Shown: positions 7,975 to 17,677, counted from the stretch's first letter. The stretch is 64,000 bases of DNA from Parabacteroides distasonis (GCA_015060925.1 SUXM01000002.1:1-64000); one strand, 5' to 3'. A program made the numbers and translations. The notes: generated from the sequence alone by a model not told the origin.

Positions 7975-8991
7975 ATGGACTTAATGCAAGAGATTATTGC
8001 ACGCGCACAGGCAAACAAACAGCGCATCGTTCTTCCTGAAGGTACTGAAGAAAGAACATTGAGAGCAGCCGACCGTTTAGTGGCTGACGGTGTAGCAGAA
8101 GTTATCTTAATCGGTAATCCTGCAGAAATTAAATGTTTAGCTTCTCAATATGGATTGGAACATATTGAAGGTGCTATCCTTGTTGATCCTAAAGAACATG
8201 AAAAGAAGGCTGAATACGCAGACTTACTTTTCCAGTTGCGCCAGAAAAAAGGCATGACCCCGGAAAAGGCTGCTGTATTGGTTGAAGATCCATTGTATTT
8301 GGCTTGCTTAATGATTAAAGCTGGTGATGCTGACGGTGAAATCGCCGGTGCATTGAACACAACCGGTAATGTACTTCGTCCGGCTTTGCAGATTATCAAA
8401 ACGGCTCCGGGCATGAGTTGCGTATCAGGTGCATTCTTGATGTTCACAAAAACTCCTCAATATGGAAAAGAAGGTATCTTGGTATTTGCCGACTGTGCTG
8501 TAATGCCAAACCCTACTGCTCCAGAATTGGCAAGTATCGCTGTTGCAACAGCTGCTACTGCTCGTGATATTGTAGGCATGGAACCACGTGTTGCCATGTT
8601 AAGTTTCTCTACTAAAGGTAGTGCTTCTCACGAAATGGTAGATAAAGTAGTTGAAGCAACCCGTTTGGCTAAAGAAATGGCTCCTGAATTAAAGATTGAC
8701 GGTGAATTACAAGCTGATGCTGCATTGGTTGAAAAAGTAGCTTCATTGAAAGCTCCGGGCAGTGACGTAGCCGGCCAAGCAAATGTATTGGTATTCCCGA
8801 CATTGGAAGTTGGTAACATCGCTTACAAATTGGTTCAACGTTTAGGTGGTGCTGAAGCTGTAGGTCCTATCTTACAGGGTATGGCAGCTCCGGTAAATGA
8901 CTTGTCTCGTGGTTGTTCTGTGGATGATATTTACAAAATGGTTGCGATTGCATGTAACCAGTCAATTGGTTTGAAAGCTGCAAAGAAATAA
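7975..8991 (+). CDS. pta: Phosphate acetyltransferase
   Basis: A 338-residue short-form Pta converting acetyl-CoA and phosphate to acetyl-phosphate. It opens [33 protein letters not shown] and carries the conserved [22 protein letters not shown], and [24 protein letters not shown] regions. It lacks the long N-terminal regulatory region of enterobacterial Pta. The ackA gene begins 26 nt downstream, so the pair forms the acetate-producing, ATP-yielding branch of fermentation. Both genes use a narrow set of codons compared with their neighbours, consistent with strong expression. Confidence 0.97.
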   Translation: MDLMQEIIARAQANKQRIVLPEGTEERTLRAADRLVADGVAEVILIGNPAEIKCLASQYGLEHIEGAILVDPKEHEKKAEYADLLFQLRQKKGMTPEKAAVLVEDPLYLACLMIKAGDADGEIAGALNTTGNVLRPALQIIKTAPGMSCVSGAFLMFTKTPQYGKEGILVFADCAVMPNPTAPELASIAVATAATARDIVGMEPRVAMLSFSTKGSASHEMVDKVVEATRLAKEMAPELKIDGELQADAALVEKVASLKAPGSDVAGQANVLVFPTLEVGNIAYKLVQRLGGAEAVGPILQGMAAPVNDLSRGCSVDDIYKMVAIACNQSIGLKAAKK

Positions 8992-9017
8992 TAACATTTA
9001 AATAATTCCACATAAAC

Positions 9018-10220
9018 ATGAAGGTTTTAGTATTAAACTGCGGTAGTAGTTCTATTAAATATAAATTATTCGATATGACATCCGGTGACGTGATGGCACA
9101 AGGTGGTATCGAAAAAATTGGTTTACCGGATGCTTTCTTGAAATTAACAGACAAAGAAGGTAAAAAAGTAATCTTGGAAAAAGAGATCCCGGGACACCAA
9201 GAAGGTATCGAATTCATCTTAAGTGTATTGACTGACGCTACTTATGGATGTATTCAAGACTATAAAGAAATTGACGCTGTAGGTCACCGTGTCGTACATG
9301 GTGGTGAAAAATTTGCTTCCAGTGTACTATTGACAAAAGAGGTATTGGACAAAGTGGTTGAATGTACTGATTTAGCACCTCTTCACAACCCTGCAAACCT
9401 AAAAGGTATCGAAGCTATGGAAGCCTTGATCCCTGGTATCCCTCAAGTAGGTGTATTTGATACAGCATTCCATCAAACAATGCCTGCTAAGGCATATATG
9501 TATGGTTTACCATACGACTTGTATGAAAAATATGGTGTACGCCGTTATGGTTTCCACGGAACAAGCCATCGTTATGTATCTAAACGTGCTTGTGAAATCT
9601 TGGGTGTACCATACGAAAACCAAAAGATTATTACTGCTCACGTAGGTAATGGAGGTTCTATCACTGCCGTAATGAATGGAAAGAGTGTTGATACAACTAT
9701 GGGATTGACACCTACAGAAGGTTTGTTGATGGGTACTCGTTGTGGCGACGTAGACGCTGGCGCTATACCTTTCATTATGGAAAAAGAAGGCTTGGATGCA
9801 GCCGGCCTTTCTAACCTATTCAATAAAAAGAGTGGTGTAGCCGGATTAGTAGGCGGTTCTTCTGATATGCGTGACTTGGAAGCTGCAGTAGCAGAAGGCA
9901 ACGAACGTGCTAAAATGACATTGGACGTGTATAACTACCGTATCAAGAAGTATATCGGTGCTTATGCTGCTGCCATGAATGGTTGTGACATCCTTGTTTG
10001 GACAGGAGGTGTTGGTGAAAACCAATGGACAACTCGCCGTGCCGTTTGCGAAGACATGGAATACATGGGCATGAAGATTGACGTTGAAAAGAACGAAGGT
10101 ATGCGTGGTGAAGAAATGGTTATCAGCACACCGGACAGTAAGGTGACAATCATTGTTGTTCCGACAGACGAAGAATACATGATTGCTTCTGACACAATGG
10201 ATATTTTAGGTAATAAATAA
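9018..10220 (+). CDS. ackA: Acetate kinase
   Basis: A 400-residue ASKHA-fold kinase that transfers phosphate from acetyl-phosphate to ADP. Signatures are the N-terminal VLNCGSSSIKYKLF, VGHRVVHGGEKF, VFDTAFHQTMP with its catalytic Asp, RRYGFHGTSHRYV, HVGNGGSITA and TGGVGENQW. Length is typical. It works with the pta gene immediately upstream to make ATP during anaerobic growth. A good terminator follows. Confidence 0.97.
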   Translation: MKVLVLNCGSSSIKYKLFDMTSGDVMAQGGIEKIGLPDAFLKLTDKEGKKVILEKEIPGHQEGIEFILSVLTDATYGCIQDYKEIDAVGHRVVHGGEKFASSVLLTKEVLDKVVECTDLAPLHNPANLKGIEAMEALIPGIPQVGVFDTAFHQTMPAKAYMYGLPYDLYEKYGVRRYGFHGTSHRYVSKRACEILGVPYENQKIITAHVGNGGSITAVMNGKSVDTTMGLTPTEGLLMGTRCGDVDAGAIPFIMEKEGLDAAGLSNLFNKKSGVAGLVGGSSDMRDLEAAVAEGNERAKMTLDVYNYRIKKYIGAYAAAMNGCDILVWTGGVGENQWTTRRAVCEDMEYMGMKIDVEKNEGMRGEEMVISTPDSKVTIIVVPTDEEYMIASDTMDILGNK

Positions 10221-10263
10221 TTTCTAATCCTCACAGCTTACAAAAACATTGGATTAGTGTTTG

Positions 10264-10295
10264 GCAGTCTCGACATCGGTTGGGACTGCTTTTTT
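10264..10295 (+). terminator. ackA terminator
   Basis: GCAGTCTC (10264-10271) pairs with GGGACTGC (10282-10289) with one G-T pair, followed by six T. A further dyad, CTAATCC/GGATTAG (10224-10230 with 10251-10257), lies between the stop codon and this hairpin. Confidence 0.8.
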
Positions 10296-11058
10296 ATGCC
10301 TCCACCTCAAATTGATCCAAAAACAGGTTTTCTCCATCCCAGACTATATAAGAAAAATGTTGCATCCAATCACCGGCGACCAAAATGCGTGATGAACGAG
10401 AAAGCATCAAGTCAAGCATGATATGTCGATGTCCAAAAATAAAGAAATTAATATTCGGATCTGTTTGCAAATAGTTCTTAGCAAACTGTACTAAATACTC
10501 TTCTGATTCCCCTTGGTAGACAGAACTTTCATGTTTCAATCCACTCTTACGGCTATTCAATGACCAACCCAAGGCAAAGCCAAAAGTCCACCGGGGATGA
10601 ATACCTGCATATAACCACTGACAAAACTTATTGCGGAAGAGGGAGCGAACTATACGAAAGAGTCTACTTCTATAATCCACCTCATCACCATGCCCCAAAA
10701 AGAAACGTTTACCCAATAATTCACCGATCCATACATCCCGATGGATAACTGCTCCAATCTCTTTTGTCAAGTAATCAAACATCCAAATATCATGATTCCC
10801 GATAAAGAGATGAATCTCTACTCCGGCATCAGACAACTCAGCCAGTTTACCTAAAAAACGGACAAAGCCTTTCGGAACTACATACTTATATTCATACCAA
10901 TAATCGAACATATCCCCCAAAAAGTAAACCGCCATCGCATCCTCCTTGATATGATCTAACCAACGCACCAATCTCTTTTCAATTACAAGCGGCTCCTTGT
11001 GAAAACGGGCGCCTAAATGAGCGTCCGAAGCAAAGTATATGTTCTTTCGAGAATTCAT
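10294..11058 (-). CDS. lpxH: UDP-2,3-diacylglucosamine diphosphatase
   Basis: A 254-residue calcineurin-like phosphoesterase that cleaves UDP-2,3-diacylglucosamine to lipid X in lipid A synthesis. The metal-binding motifs appear in order: SDAHLG (11-16), LGDMFDYWYEY (48-57), GNHD (87-90), LGHGDEVDY (121-129) and a late FGHRH. The substrate-specific HGDE and DYWYE context supports LpxH over a generic phosphoesterase. It overlaps the Fe-S factor gene by 4 nt and follows radC on the minus strand, so the three are probably one transcript. Confidence 0.9.
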   Translation of the reverse strand: MNSRKNIYFASDAHLGARFHKEPLVIEKRLVRWLDHIKEDAMAVYFLGDMFDYWYEYKYVVPKGFVRFLGKLAELSDAGVEIHLFIGNHDIWMFDYLTKEIGAVIHRDVWIGELLGKRFFLGHGDEVDYRSRLFRIVRSLFRNKFCQWLYAGIHPRWTFGFALGWSLNSRKSGLKHESSVYQGESEEYLVQFAKNYLQTDPNINFFIFGHRHIMLDLMLSRSSRILVAGDWMQHFSYIVWDGENLFLDQFEVEA

Positions 11059-11372
11059 AAAAATCCTAATTCCAACTTAGCCTCTTCCGACATCAGATCT
11101 TTATCCCATTCGGGTTCAAACACGAGATTAACCTCCACATTATTCACATCTTGGATTGATTCTACTTTCATACGTACATCTTCCAAAATAAAATCTGCAG
11201 CCGGACAATTAGGTGCGGTAAGTGTCATATCGATACGGACATTCTTCTCTTCATCAACCTCAATGTTATAGATTAAGCCAAGATCATATACATTTACAGG
11301 AATTTCCGGATCATAGACCGTCTTCAACATGGCAACGATAGCCTCTTCTGTTTGGAGAAATTCGTTCTTCAT
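11055..11372 (-). CDS. MIP18-family (DUF59/SufT-like) iron-sulfur cluster assembly factor
   Basis: A 105-residue protein from the start MKNEFLQTEEAIVAMLKTVYDPEIPVNVYDLG. The frame stays open to an ATG at 11420 overlapping the radC stop, but the extra 16 residues do not resemble the family, so the inner start is preferred. DPEIPVNVYDLGLIY and LTAPNCPAADFI with its conserved cysteine are diagnostic of the MIP18/PaaD-like fold, which helps mature Fe-S proteins. The C-terminus overlaps the lpxH start by 4 nt, suggesting translational coupling. The specific client proteins cannot be predicted. Confidence 0.85.
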   Translation of the reverse strand: MKNEFLQTEEAIVAMLKTVYDPEIPVNVYDLGLIYNIEVDEEKNVRIDMTLTAPNCPAADFILEDVRMKVESIQDVNNVEVNLVFEPEWDKDLMSEEAKLELGFL

Positions 11373-11416
11373 TTTCTTAAAATTTGGTTGCAAACATACT
11401 AAATAAATAAGAATCA

Positions 11417-12094
11417 TCAAAGCCTTCCTTCATCTGCATAGCTATAGTATATCCCATCGCACAATACAATATGGTCAAGCAGATAAATATCCATTAACTT
11501 TCCGGCTTCTTTCAACTGAGATGTCAACCGATCATCCTCACGACTCGGACGTATATTACCAGAAGGATGATTATGGCATAGTATCAATCCGGTAGCCAAC
11601 GCATTGATGGCCGCTTTCAATATTATACGCAGATCAGCAGAGGTCTCACTGATTCCACCTTGACTGATCTTTATTTTTTGAATGACTTGAGAAGAACGAT
11701 CAAGTAAGGCAACCCATAGTTCTTCATAAGGCAAATCACATAAATGAGGATAAAAAAGCTTATAAGCGTCTCCGCTTGTCCTAACCTCAGCACGTTTCCC
11801 AAGCAGGCAACAATTCCTACGTTTACCTAATTCAAGAGCCGCACAGATAATAATCGCTTTTACCGTTCCTATTCCTTTAAATTGCGAAAGGTCTTTTACT
11901 GAAAGTTTTCCTAAAGCCTTTAGGTTATTATCGACAGTAGAAAGAATACGTTGGGATAAGCTAACAGCTGTCTCATTGCTATTTCCCGAACCAATTAATA
12001 TTGCAAGCAACTCTGCGTCACTCAAAGCAGGAAGTCCTTTTAACAACATTTTTTCACGTGGGCGATCTTCCTCAGCCCATTCTTTTAATTTCAT
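11417..12094 (-). CDS. radC: RadC family JAB-domain protein
   Basis: A 225-residue protein with an N-terminal helix-hairpin-helix-like region (LPALSDAELLAILIGSG, LSQFKGIGTVKA) and a C-terminal JAB/MPN+ domain with the metalloprotease-like motif LCHNHPSGNIRPSREDD followed by YLLDHIVLCDG. RadC's historic link to DNA repair is not supported by later work in E. coli, and the enzymatic role is unresolved. It heads the radC-MIP18-lpxH run and lies downstream of the efp terminator. Confidence 0.92.
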   Translation of the reverse strand: MKLKEWAEEDRPREKMLLKGLPALSDAELLAILIGSGNSNETAVSLSQRILSTVDNNLKALGKLSVKDLSQFKGIGTVKAIIICAALELGKRRNCCLLGKRAEVRTSGDAYKLFYPHLCDLPYEELWVALLDRSSQVIQKIKISQGGISETSADLRIILKAAINALATGLILCHNHPSGNIRPSREDDRLTSQLKEAGKLMDIYLLDHIVLCDGIYYSYADEGRL

Positions 12095-12111
12095 AGTCGT
12101 CTCGGTTTTTA

Positions 12112-12163
12112 AATAAAAAAAATAAGAGCTGACTGTGGGAATCTATCCAAACACAATCAACTC
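12112..12163 (-). terminator. efp terminator
   Basis: On the minus strand GAGTTGA (12163-12157) pairs with TCAGCTC (12132-12126) with one G-T pair, followed by TTATTTTTTTT. It separates efp from radC. Confidence 0.65.
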
Positions 12164-12183
12164 TTTAGTTCTTCAATCAACTA

Positions 12184-12747
12184 TTAGCGGACACGTCCAA
12201 CATAAGAACCGTCCTGCGTATTGATTTCAATAATTTCACCTTCTTCAATAAACAAAGGCACACGAACTTCTGCTCCAGATTCTACTGTTGCAGGTTTCAA
12301 TGTGTTAGTAGCAGTATCACCTTTGATACCCGGTTCTGTATAAGTTACCTTCAATTGAACTTTTACAGGCATATCTGCGAACAATACAGTATCTGTTGAT
12401 GCATCAGAAACTACATCTACCACCTGACCTTCAATCATGAAGTCCACACCATTAATCAAGTTCTTGTCAATAATAACATCATCAAAAGTTTCCTGATTCA
12501 TGAAATGATAGTGTTCACCTTCTTGATAAGTGTACTGATACGGACGACGTTCTACACGTACATCTTCCAATTTTTCACCGATGTTGAAACGACGTTCAAT
12601 CTGACCACCTTTAACAACATCTTTCAAAGTTGTACGCATAATTGTGTTACCTTTTCCCGGTTTTACGTGAAGAAAGTCAACACAGAAATAAAGTTTTCCG
12701 TCCAAACGGATACAAGTTCCTTTCTTGATGTCCTGTGAATTAATCAT
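12184..12747 (-). CDS. efp: Elongation factor P
   Basis: A 187-residue three-domain protein that rescues ribosomes stalled at polyproline. The N-terminal KOW-like domain has HVKPGKGNTIMRTTLKD; Lys32 in PGKGN is at the position of the modified lysine or arginine at the loop tip. The C-terminal OB domains end with the typical EIIEINTQDGSYVGRVR. I see no linked modification gene, so any modification of Lys32 here is unknown. It is transcribed alone, from the promoter at 12801-12832. Confidence 0.97.
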   Translation of the reverse strand: MINSQDIKKGTCIRLDGKLYFCVDFLHVKPGKGNTIMRTTLKDVVKGGQIERRFNIGEKLEDVRVERRPYQYTYQEGEHYHFMNQETFDDVIIDKNLINGVDFMIEGQVVDVVSDASTDTVLFADMPVKVQLKVTYTEPGIKGDTATNTLKPATVESGAEVRVPLFIEEGEIIEINTQDGSYVGRVR

Positions 12748-12800
12748 ACTAATCTCTTTTATTATTTTATTCTGTTAATTGTCTCAACCAAATCCGGGTG

Positions 12801-12832
12801 CAAAAGTAGTGTTTTCTGTTTGAAGTAGCAAT
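12801..12832 (-). promoter_or_regulatory. efp promoter
   Basis: On the minus strand ATTG (12832-12829), a 20-nt spacer and TACTTTTG (12808-12801) fit the Bacteroidetes consensus. The predicted leader is about 45 nt. Confidence 0.65.
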
Positions 12833-12866
12833 AAACTTTTAGAATCTATCACTATAAATTTAACTA

Positions 12867-14213
12867 TCAAGCAAATGAAGCGGCAATAAACATATAAATA
12901 AGCATGCCTATAATGTCATTCGTGATGGTTATAAACGGTCCTGTCGCCAAAGCCGGATCAACCTTTAACCGGTTCAACGTCATCGGGACCAACGTTCCAA
13001 AGATACTTGCAAACATAACGACAGCAAACAAACTCAATGAAACCGAAGCTGTAATAGCCCGGTCTCCCAGCATAAAGAAATTATACACAAACACTACCAG
13101 ACTAATAATACTTGCATTAATCAAAGAAACGACAGATTCCTTTAATATTTGAGGGATAATATCTTCTTCTTTCAAACTATTATTTGCCAAACCTTGTACG
13201 ACAATAGCAGAAGATTGAATTCCCACATTTCCTCCGGTTCCTCCAATCAACGGAATAAACAATGCCATCTTTGGATTGACAGCAAAATTATGTTCAAAAT
13301 TACCTAAGATCCAAGAATTGCCAATTCCCCCTAACATACCGATCAATAGCCATGGCAAACGTGCCGCCGTCTGGGTGAACACATTATCAGATGTTTCCAC
13401 ATCCTGCGAGATACCGGATGCCAACTGATAATCACGCTCATGCTGTTCACGTACCTCATCCATGACATCGTCAATCGTAATACGTCCAATCAAACGCCCG
13501 ATGCTATCAATTACAGGAAGAGCTACAAGGTCATACTTTTCGATAGTCTCCGTTACCTCCTCTATACTATCACTATCACGGACAGAGATTGGATCTTTCT
13601 TCATCACGTGCTTTATTTTAGAGACAGACGGATTCGTAATTAATTTCTGAAGAGGGAGTACCCCACGAAGGCGCTCATCGTCATCTATTACATACACATA
13701 ATAGATTTCCGCCATATCTTCTGCTTGTTTACGCATTTCATCGATACACTTGGGCATACTCCAGTTCTCGTTTACTACGATCATTTCGGTACCCATCAAA
13801 CCACCGGCCGTATCTTCATCATACTTCAACAAATCAACAATATCACCGGCTTGCTCAACGTCTTCAATATGCGAAAGGATCTCTTCCTGTGTATCTTCAT
13901 CCAACTCACGCATCAAATCTACCGCGTCGTCGGTTTCCATATTGTCCACGAAGCGTTTTGCAATCACTTCGTTAGGAAGTTCCTTTAATAACTTATGACG
14001 ATCTTCCTCATCCAACTCCATCAAAACATCGGCCGCCTTCTCATCATCCATCAAAAGATAGAGATAGATAGCCTGTTCTAAATTCAATTCTTGATAGAGC
14101 TCAGCTATATCGGCAGGATAAAGTTCATCCAGAACTTTTTTAAGTTGCACATCATCCTTCTCTTCAATGATGTGTTCCAAATTATCAATATACTCTTTTG
14201 TCAACTCAATCAT
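12867..14213 (-). CDS. mgtE: Magnesium transporter MgtE
   Basis: A 448-residue Mg2+ channel with the full family architecture: an acidic N-domain of short helical repeats (about 20-130, e.g. LLKELPNEVIAKRFVDNMETDD), two CBS domains (about 135-255, with MKKDPISVRDSDSIEEV and IGRLIGRITIDDVMDEV), and five membrane segments at the C-terminus (about 280-448, beginning RLPWLLIGMLGGI, with IPLIGGTGGNVGIQSS). The N and CBS domains are known to gate the pore by sensing cytosolic Mg2+. The gene follows rsmA by 30 nt on the same strand and is probably co-transcribed. Confidence 0.95.
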   Translation of the reverse strand: MIELTKEYIDNLEHIIEEKDDVQLKKVLDELYPADIAELYQELNLEQAIYLYLLMDDEKAADVLMELDEEDRHKLLKELPNEVIAKRFVDNMETDDAVDLMRELDEDTQEEILSHIEDVEQAGDIVDLLKYDEDTAGGLMGTEMIVVNENWSMPKCIDEMRKQAEDMAEIYYVYVIDDDERLRGVLPLQKLITNPSVSKIKHVMKKDPISVRDSDSIEEVTETIEKYDLVALPVIDSIGRLIGRITIDDVMDEVREQHERDYQLASGISQDVETSDNVFTQTAARLPWLLIGMLGGIGNSWILGNFEHNFAVNPKMALFIPLIGGTGGNVGIQSSAIVVQGLANNSLKEEDIIPQILKESVVSLINASIISLVVFVYNFFMLGDRAITASVSLSLFAVVMFASIFGTLVPMTLNRLKVDPALATGPFITITNDIIGMLIYMFIAASFA

Positions 14214-14243
14214 TTTACTGCCTATTAAAAAGTAACAATTTGC

Positions 14244-15023
14244 TTATTTCAAATTCATTTCTGTGATCAAAGTCAATTCGATGAATTGCTCAACTGATAA
14301 TTGTTCCGGACGTTTGTCAAAAATAGGAAGTGAGAAATCCGGACAATCTTTACCCAATAACGGTTTCATTGAATTACGTAAAGTCTTACGGCGTTGATTG
14401 AAAGAGGTTTTCACTACCTGTTTAAACAGTTTCTCATCACAACCCAACTCTTTTCGTCCATTTCTGACCATCCGTATGACAGCACTCTTCACCTTTGGAG
14501 GCGGGTCAAAAACTTTTTCACTGACTGTAAATAAATATTCCACTTCATACCAAGCTTGCAACAAGACACTCAAAATACCGTAAGTCTTACTACCTGGGCC
14601 TGCCGCCAAACGTTCTGCCACCTCTTTTTGTATCATTCCGGAACAACAAGGGATCTGCTCCTTATAATCAAGCACCTTAAAAAAGATCTGGCTGGATATA
14701 TTATAGGGGTAATTACCTATTACACAAAATTGCCCAGGAAATACCCGACAAAGATCCAATCGTAAAAAATCTTCCGCTAAAATTCGTCCATCCAATGCAG
14801 GAAAGTTTTGTTCAAGGAAATCGACTGACTCCATATCCAACTCCACGACTGTCAAATCATGTCCCTTATCCAACAAGAATTGAGTAAGGACTCCCATACC
14901 AGGGCCAATCTCCAAAGCCGGTAAATGTTTATAATCGGACAATGTATCTGCAATTCGTTCAGCTATTTGCAAATCCTTTAAGAAATGTTGTCCTAATGCT
15001 TTCTTCGGTTTAACTAATCTCAT
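14244..15023 (-). CDS. rsmA: 16S rRNA (adenine1518/1519-N6)-dimethyltransferase
   Basis: A 259-residue KsgA methyltransferase from the start MRLVKPKKALGQHFLKD. The frame is open to 15110, but the extra 29 residues are unlike the family and cover the promoter. SAM-binding motif I is ALEIGPGMGVLT, the catalytic NYPYNISS is motif IV, and FDPPPKVKSAVIRM and FNQRRKTLRNS are typical. It dimethylates two adenines near the 3' end of 16S rRNA during small-subunit maturation. It is divergent from the flippase-like gene, and their -7 boxes lie within 24 bp of each other. Confidence 0.96.
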   Translation of the reverse strand: MRLVKPKKALGQHFLKDLQIAERIADTLSDYKHLPALEIGPGMGVLTQFLLDKGHDLTVVELDMESVDFLEQNFPALDGRILAEDFLRLDLCRVFPGQFCVIGNYPYNISSQIFFKVLDYKEQIPCCSGMIQKEVAERLAAGPGSKTYGILSVLLQAWYEVEYLFTVSEKVFDPPPKVKSAVIRMVRNGRKELGCDEKLFKQVVKTSFNQRRKTLRNSMKPLLGKDCPDFSLPIFDKRPEQLSVEQFIELTLITEMNLK

Positions 15024-15065
15024 CCACTTCTTCGGTGTAATGTGTTCGTATTTCAATATATTGTT

Positions 15066-15073
15066 TATCTTTG
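15066..15073 (+). promoter_or_regulatory. Promoter -7 box for the UPF0104 gene
   Basis: TATCTTTG at 15066-15073, 46 nt upstream of the ATG at 15120. It lies beside the oppositely facing rsmA -7 box. Confidence 0.5.
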
Positions 15074-15081
15074 CAGACGTA

Positions 15082-15089
15082 CAAAAATA
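15082..15089 (-). promoter_or_regulatory. rsmA-mgtE promoter -7 box
   Basis: On the minus strand this reads TATTTTTG. It lies 59 nt upstream of the rsmA start at 15023 and supports that start over the longer one. Confidence 0.45.
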
Positions 15090-15119
15090 CAACAAATAAT
15101 TAAATGTCATCTACGCATA

Positions 15120-16130
15120 ATGGATTTTAAAACAATTCTACGTACGTTTCTTAAAATAATACTGCCACTCGCATTTGGTTGTTTATTACTTTGGTATCTA
15201 TACAGTAAAATGGACCTCAACGAAATATGGGAGGTTATCCGGGGGGAAGTGCGTTATGAGGTTATCCTTTTCTCACTATTATTTGGCTTAGGAGCCAACA
15301 TTGTTCGTGGTTTGCGGTGGGGGTTATTAATCCGTTCATTAGGAGACAAAGTCAGAACCGGCAATGTTGTTTATGCCGTTTTAGGGAACTATGCCGTCAA
15401 CTTAGTTTTGCCCCGTGTCGGAGAGGTTTGGCGTTGTGGGATGATTACCAAGTATGATAAAATACCTTTTACTCGCCTGTTTGGAACCCTTTTAATAGAC
15501 CGTGTAAGCGATACTGTCATGGTCGGGTTCATCACCTGCTCCATTATCCTGTTTAACTTTGGATTTTTTCAAGACTTCTTTGCAAAAAACCCTTCCTTAT
15601 TAGAAGGATTTCAATCAATGTTTAACTCGATTTGGATTTACATCATAGGTGTGCTCTTTATAGCCGGCATTTGGTCTGTTTTCAAATATATGAGTAATTT
15701 TACACTGGTAAAGAAAGCCAAATCAATGCTACAAAACATTTGGGATGGGATGAAAAGTATTTGGTTAATGAAACAAAAAGGGCTCTTTCTCGTTCAAACA
15801 CTATTAATCTGGATTGGTTATTTCTTTTACTTCTACATAACCTTTTATGCATTTGAATTCACCAAAGAATTAGGTATTGTTGTTGGTCTGATTGCTTTTA
15901 CCATGAGTAGTATAGCCGTAGCCGTTCCCGTCCAAGGAGGGATTGGCCCTTGGCACTTTATGGTGATAGCGACATTGGTTTGTTTTGGAGTTAAAGAAAC
16001 AGAAGCGGCTGCATTCGCTTTGGTTGTACATACAGTACAAACAATATGGCTTGGATTAACAGGATTGGTAGGAGTAGTCGCTTTACCTATTATTAATCGG
16101 AAGAAACAGACAATAGACAATCCACAATAA
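15120..16130 (+). CDS. UPF0104 / lysylphosphatidylglycerol-synthase-like flippase membrane protein
   Basis: A 336-residue integral membrane protein starting MDFKTILRTFLKIILPLAFG, with about eight hydrophobic segments. The motif GLGANIVRGLRWGLLIRSLG, then NYAVNLVLPRVGEVWRCGMI, LLIDRVSDTVMVGF and PVQGGIGPWHFMV are the conserved signatures of the UPF0104/AglD-like family, related to the flippase domain of MprF. It has no aminoacyl-transferase domain. It probably moves a lipid or lipid-linked sugar across the membrane; the substrate is unknown. It appears monocistronic. Confidence 0.85.
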   Translation: MDFKTILRTFLKIILPLAFGCLLLWYLYSKMDLNEIWEVIRGEVRYEVILFSLLFGLGANIVRGLRWGLLIRSLGDKVRTGNVVYAVLGNYAVNLVLPRVGEVWRCGMITKYDKIPFTRLFGTLLIDRVSDTVMVGFITCSIILFNFGFFQDFFAKNPSLLEGFQSMFNSIWIYIIGVLFIAGIWSVFKYMSNFTLVKKAKSMLQNIWDGMKSIWLMKQKGLFLVQTLLIWIGYFFYFYITFYAFEFTKELGIVVGLIAFTMSSIAVAVPVQGGIGPWHFMVIATLVCFGVKETEAAAFALVVHTVQTIWLGLTGLVGVVALPIINRKKQTIDNPQ

Positions 16131-16215
16131 ACAAAAGTGATTGTCTGCTTGTCCTATCCAATAAAACACATTATTAATTTCAAATTGACAACAGTCAATT
16201 CAAAACTTTGTTTTT

Positions 16216-17670
16216 ATGTCAGCAGAAATCAAAAATCTTTCTCCGCAGCCTGTCTGGGGTTATTTCTATGACCTTACACAAATTCCTCGTCCAACCGGAC
16301 ATATGGAGGCTGTAACCCGTTTCATGGTTGCTTTTGGTAACGAATTGGGATTAGAAACCTTACAAGACGAAGTGGGAAACGTTTTGATTCGTAAACCGGC
16401 ATATCCGGGAATGGAAGACCACAAAACTGTTACCATGCAATCACATTTAGACATGGTTCCACAAAAAAACTCTTCAGTCAAACATGATTTCCTAACAGAT
16501 CCGATTGATGCTTACATTGACGGTGATTGGGTGACAGCTCATGATACGACATTAGGAGCTGACAATGGCATGGGAGCGGCATACGCCATGGCTGTTTTAG
16601 CCGACAAAAGCTTAAAACATGGGCCATTAGAAGCTCTGTTTACCATTGACGAAGAAGTTGGGATGGATGGAGCTGTTGGTTTAAAGTCCGGATTTTTAAA
16701 AGGGGAAATTCTCCTGAATTGTGATTCAGAAGAAGAGGGCGAACTTTTTGTTGGTTGCGCCGGAGGTGCAGACCTTAATATTTCTATGCAATTCAAAGAT
16801 GACACCTACATTCCGGAAGGAGACGTAGCTGTAAAAATTGCATTAACTGGATTAAAGGGAGGGCATTCCGGTGTCGATATCCATTTAGGACGGGCAAATG
16901 CCAACAAACTGATGTTCCGTTTCTTGAAAGAGGCTGTTCGTGACTATGGCGCTCGCCTTGCCTCTATCGAAGGAGGTTCACTCCGTAATGCGATTCCACG
17001 TGAAGCCTTTGCTGTCATCACCATACCGGGAGACAATGTTGAAGCTCTTTGGGAACTGGTTGCCGATTACCAAGAAATGTACCGAAACGAATATAAGAAC
17101 ATTGAAAACAATATCAACTTTACCGCAGAGATGATTGACCTGCCGGAAACGCTGATTCCGGAAGAGATACAAGATGATCTTATCAATGCAATAGAGGGCT
17201 GTCAAAATGGTGTCATCAGTATGTTGGCAGATTTCCCTGGAACTGTTGAGTCTTCTGCAAACTTGGCCATTGTAAGATCTTCCAAAGAACAAATAGCCAT
17301 TCAGATTTTGGTACGCAGCTCTTCGGAAAGCCGTAAAGAAGCCGTTTGTTCCAGTTTAGAAAGCATCTTCTCTTTGGCCGGAGCCAAAGTGGAATATGGA
17401 GGGGCATACGGAGGCTGGCAACCTAATATTGACTCTCCTATTTTAAAGATTATGCAACAAACATATTTGGATCTATACGGAAAGAAACCGGAGGCAAAAG
17501 TGATGCATGCAGGTCTTGAATGTGGAATCATCCAAGAAGCCTACCCCAATATGGACATGATATCAATCGGACCGGATTTGCAACATCCACACTCTCCGGA
17601 CGAACGAGTAAGCATACCATCCGTAGCACGTACTTGGGAGTTCATCGTTACAACGTTAGCACGCATTTAA
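16216..17670 (+). CDS. pepD: Aminoacyl-histidine dipeptidase (M20C)
   Basis: A 484-residue zinc dipeptidase of the PepD/M20C family that cleaves Xaa-His and other dipeptides in the cytoplasm. Zinc and catalytic motifs are QSHLDMVPQ, TTLGADNGMGAAYA, TIDEEVGMDGAVGL, LLNCDSEEEGELFVGCAGG, KGGHSGVDIHLGRANANK and a late HAGLECGI. No signal peptide is visible, so it acts on imported peptides. It is convergent with ahpF and shares its terminator. Confidence 0.95.
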   Translation: MSAEIKNLSPQPVWGYFYDLTQIPRPTGHMEAVTRFMVAFGNELGLETLQDEVGNVLIRKPAYPGMEDHKTVTMQSHLDMVPQKNSSVKHDFLTDPIDAYIDGDWVTAHDTTLGADNGMGAAYAMAVLADKSLKHGPLEALFTIDEEVGMDGAVGLKSGFLKGEILLNCDSEEEGELFVGCAGGADLNISMQFKDDTYIPEGDVAVKIALTGLKGGHSGVDIHLGRANANKLMFRFLKEAVRDYGARLASIEGGSLRNAIPREAFAVITIPGDNVEALWELVADYQEMYRNEYKNIENNINFTAEMIDLPETLIPEEIQDDLINAIEGCQNGVISMLADFPGTVESSANLAIVRSSKEQIAIQILVRSSSESRKEAVCSSLESIFSLAGAKVEYGGAYGGWQPNIDSPILKIMQQTYLDLYGKKPEAKVMHAGLECGIIQEAYPNMDMISIGPDLQHPHSPDERVSIPSVARTWEFIVTTLARI

Positions 17671-17677
17671 TCATAAA

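Noticed and set aside
11373-11420. Longer N-terminus of the MIP18-family gene overlapping radC
   Set aside because: The extra residues (MMILIYLVCLQPNFKK) do not resemble the family, and a good internal start follows.
15024-15110. Longer N-terminus of rsmA
   Set aside because: It would cover the rsmA -7 box, and the family begins at the inner methionine.
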